From the NCBI GenBank assembly GCA_002839445.1, contig PGYB01000018.1, forward strand, positions 1 to 64,000: a stretch of DNA of 64,000 nucleotides, written 5' to 3'. The notes below the pieces were generated by a model. It worked only from the letters and a program-made list of their open reading frames with translations. It was not told the origin of the DNA and searched no databases. A program made the translations under genes and the position numbers. Source of the DNA: Candidatus Riflebacteria bacterium HGW-Riflebacteria-1. GTDB taxonomy: Bacteria > Muiribacteriota > Ozemobacteria > Ozemobacterales > Ozemobacteraceae. This document shows, one piece after another, positions 62,955-64,000 of the stretch (the stretch's first letter is position 1; every line of letters starts with the position of its first letter).

Positions 62955-64000
62955 TTACCATTTGCCGTGAAGCTTGAAACCACAATTCCCGCATTTGCCG
63001 TTTTCATGGTTGTTTTTGAGAACCCTGAATGAAAGTCTTTCAACGACTATCTTGCCGCACTTTGGACAGTAGGTGTGGTTTCCTTCGTGGCCGGGTAAAT
63101 TCCCGGTGTAGACATACTGCAAGCCAGCATTTAGAGCTTCTTTTCTCGCCTTGTCGAGTATCGAAACCGGGGTTGGCGGCGCCTGCATCAGCCGGTACTG
63201 CGGGTTAAAGCGAGTAAAATGCAAGGGAACCGACAAGCCAAGGTTCGCTTTGATCCAATCGATCTCTGCCTTGATTGCTTCAGGCTGATCGTTGAGAGTT
63301 GGCACCAGCAGAGTGACGATTTCAAGATGCTTGCCTGCAGCATGGATTGTCTTGAGCGTTTCCAGAACCGGCTCAAGACTACCGCCGATATGCTCCCTGA
63401 AAAAGTCATTGTTAAAGCCTTTAAGCCCGACCGTATAAGCATCGATCAACGGAAGAAGTTCTTTGAGAGGGTCAGGATTGATGAAGCCGCCTGTTACCAT
63501 TATGCATGGCAGTGAAACCTTCCTGGCCATGCGAGCGATGTCGATAAGATACTCGATGTAGATTGTCGGTTCAGTGTAAAAAAAGGAAATGGCTCCCGAT
63601 TTATACTCAAGAGCCTTTTCGATTACCTGTTCGGGAGTCAGAGAGTAGTTTTTCGTCTCTGCCGGCCCCTTTTGAGAAAACGCCCAGTTTTGACAATAAT
63701 GGCAAAAAAGGTTGCAGCCCGCCGTGGCAATTGAAAACGCCGGTTTCGGCAGCTGGTAGTGAAACAAAGGGCACTTCTCAACTGGATCAATAGCTATGAC
63801 ACAGGGGTTTCCGTAAACCCTCGTAAAATAAGTCCCGTTAACATTTTCCCGCACTCTGCATTGGCCGGTTTCTCCGCTTGCGCGAACACAGAAGTTTGGA
63901 CAAAGAAGACAACGAACCTTTCCCCCGGAAATTTTCTCGTAAAATCGCGCCTCAACCTCGCTTAACTCAGGCTTCCCAAAGAGACAAGACGGCGAAAGTC
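62955..64000 (-). CDS. amrS: AmmeMemoRadiSam system radical SAM enzyme (5' end beyond window)
   Basis: Partial: the frame stays open to the window edge with no start codon between 63857 and 64000, so the N-terminus lies to the right. Visible N-terminal Cys cluster CLLCPNFC...GQCRVREN, then DPVEKCPLFHY, the radical-SAM cluster TAGCNLFCHYCQNW (C-x3-C-x2-C), TGGFINPDPL and a C-terminal zinc-ribbon-like CPKC...CGNC. A GTG at 63854 is inside the conserved N-terminal region and cannot be the true start. The family normally partners with AmrA and Memo/AmrB proteins, not visible here. Confidence 0.9.
   Translation of the reverse strand, partial: LSPSCLFGKPELSEVEARFYEKISGGKVRCLLCPNFCVRASGETGQCRVRENVNGTYFTRVYGNPCVIAIDPVEKCPLFHYQLPKPAFSIATAGCNLFCHYCQNWAFSQKGPAETKNYSLTPEQVIEKALEYKSGAISFFYTEPTIYIEYLIDIARMARKVSLPCIMVTGGFINPDPLKELLPLIDAYTVGLKGFNNDFFREHIGGSLEPVLETLKTIHAAGKHLEIVTLLVPTLNDQPEAIKAEIDWIKANLGLSVPLHFTRFNPQYRLMQAPPTPVSILDKARKEALNAGLQYVYTGNLPGHEGNHTYCPKCGKIVVERLSFRVLKNNHENGKCGNCGFKLHGKW

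Overview
The window comes from a Gram-negative-type bacterium of roughly 50% G+C. Evidence for an outer membrane is an RND efflux pair, several lipobox lipoproteins and a predicted outer-membrane barrel. An IscU-like/GGGtGRT pair, a TPP enzyme and an AmmeMemoRadiSam radical-SAM enzyme are most typical of anaerobes. I see no rRNA, tRNA or other marker that fixes the phylum; the mix of partner-switching regulators, very large membrane cyclases and lipoproteins suggests a deep-branching environmental lineage (the Ca. Riflebacteria type is one guess, not a conclusion). I recognised no phage, transposase, integrase or CRISPR array.

Layout. 0.3-7.5 kb: one operon-like block, driven by a TTGACA/TACAAT promoter, holding an AGE-family sugar epimerase, a STAS protein, a GlgX/isoamylase-type debranching enzyme, a second STAS protein, an RsbW-like kinase and an RsbU/SpoIIE-like phosphatase. 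It looks like carbohydrate enzymes wired into a partner-switching circuit. 7.5-14.7 kb: cupins, DJ-1/PfpI proteins, a TPP-dependent enzyme, a SUMF1-fold lipoprotein, an outer-membrane protein and a VOC protein. 15-18.2 kb: LtrA, an alpha/beta hydrolase and a metallophosphoesterase. 18.4-20.1 kb: IscU-like scaffold plus GGGtGRT protein. 20.2-23 kb: MerR regulator translationally coupled to a VIT/VWA protein.

23.4-35.5 kb is the most striking part: two tandem paralogous giant membrane proteins (1999 and 1988 aa). Each has two TM-sensor-TM-TM-sensor-TM-HAMP-class III cyclase units. Residue inspection suggests cyclase domain 1 supplies the metal-binding Asp pair and domain 2 supplies the adenine-specificity and transition-state residues, which would give a one-active-site pseudoheterodimer as in mammalian transmembrane adenylyl cyclases. 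Both genes, and the neighbouring merR gene, have -10 elements placed so that transcription would begin at or next to the start codon.

35.8-64 kb: stand-alone trpB, a 1535-aa lipoprotein with a proline-rich tandem repeat and an IPT/TIG domain, an M29-like aminopeptidase, an RND adaptor and pump in visibly A+T-richer DNA, a GNAT and a P-type ATPase divergent from an MpsC-family (DUF2294) protein. These are followed by a repeat-rich accessory stretch (53-59 kb) with a GNAT gene and its internally deleted duplicate, an AraC/GyrI-like regulator and an MFS (OFA-type) transporter. The window ends with a secreted alpha/beta hydrolase-PDZ protein, two secreted proteins of unknown function and the AmrS gene, which runs off the right edge.

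Intergenic DNA carries several repeat families: an AATCTGCG-type repeat between 13 and 23.5 kb, an identical 93-bp pair at 53.3 and 54.6 kb, a 48-bp hairpin upstream of two transporter genes, and a CTGACAAATCATGCTC-type element. Start codons were revised where a Shine-Dalgarno (SD) site or promoter decides; TTG and GTG starts occur several times.
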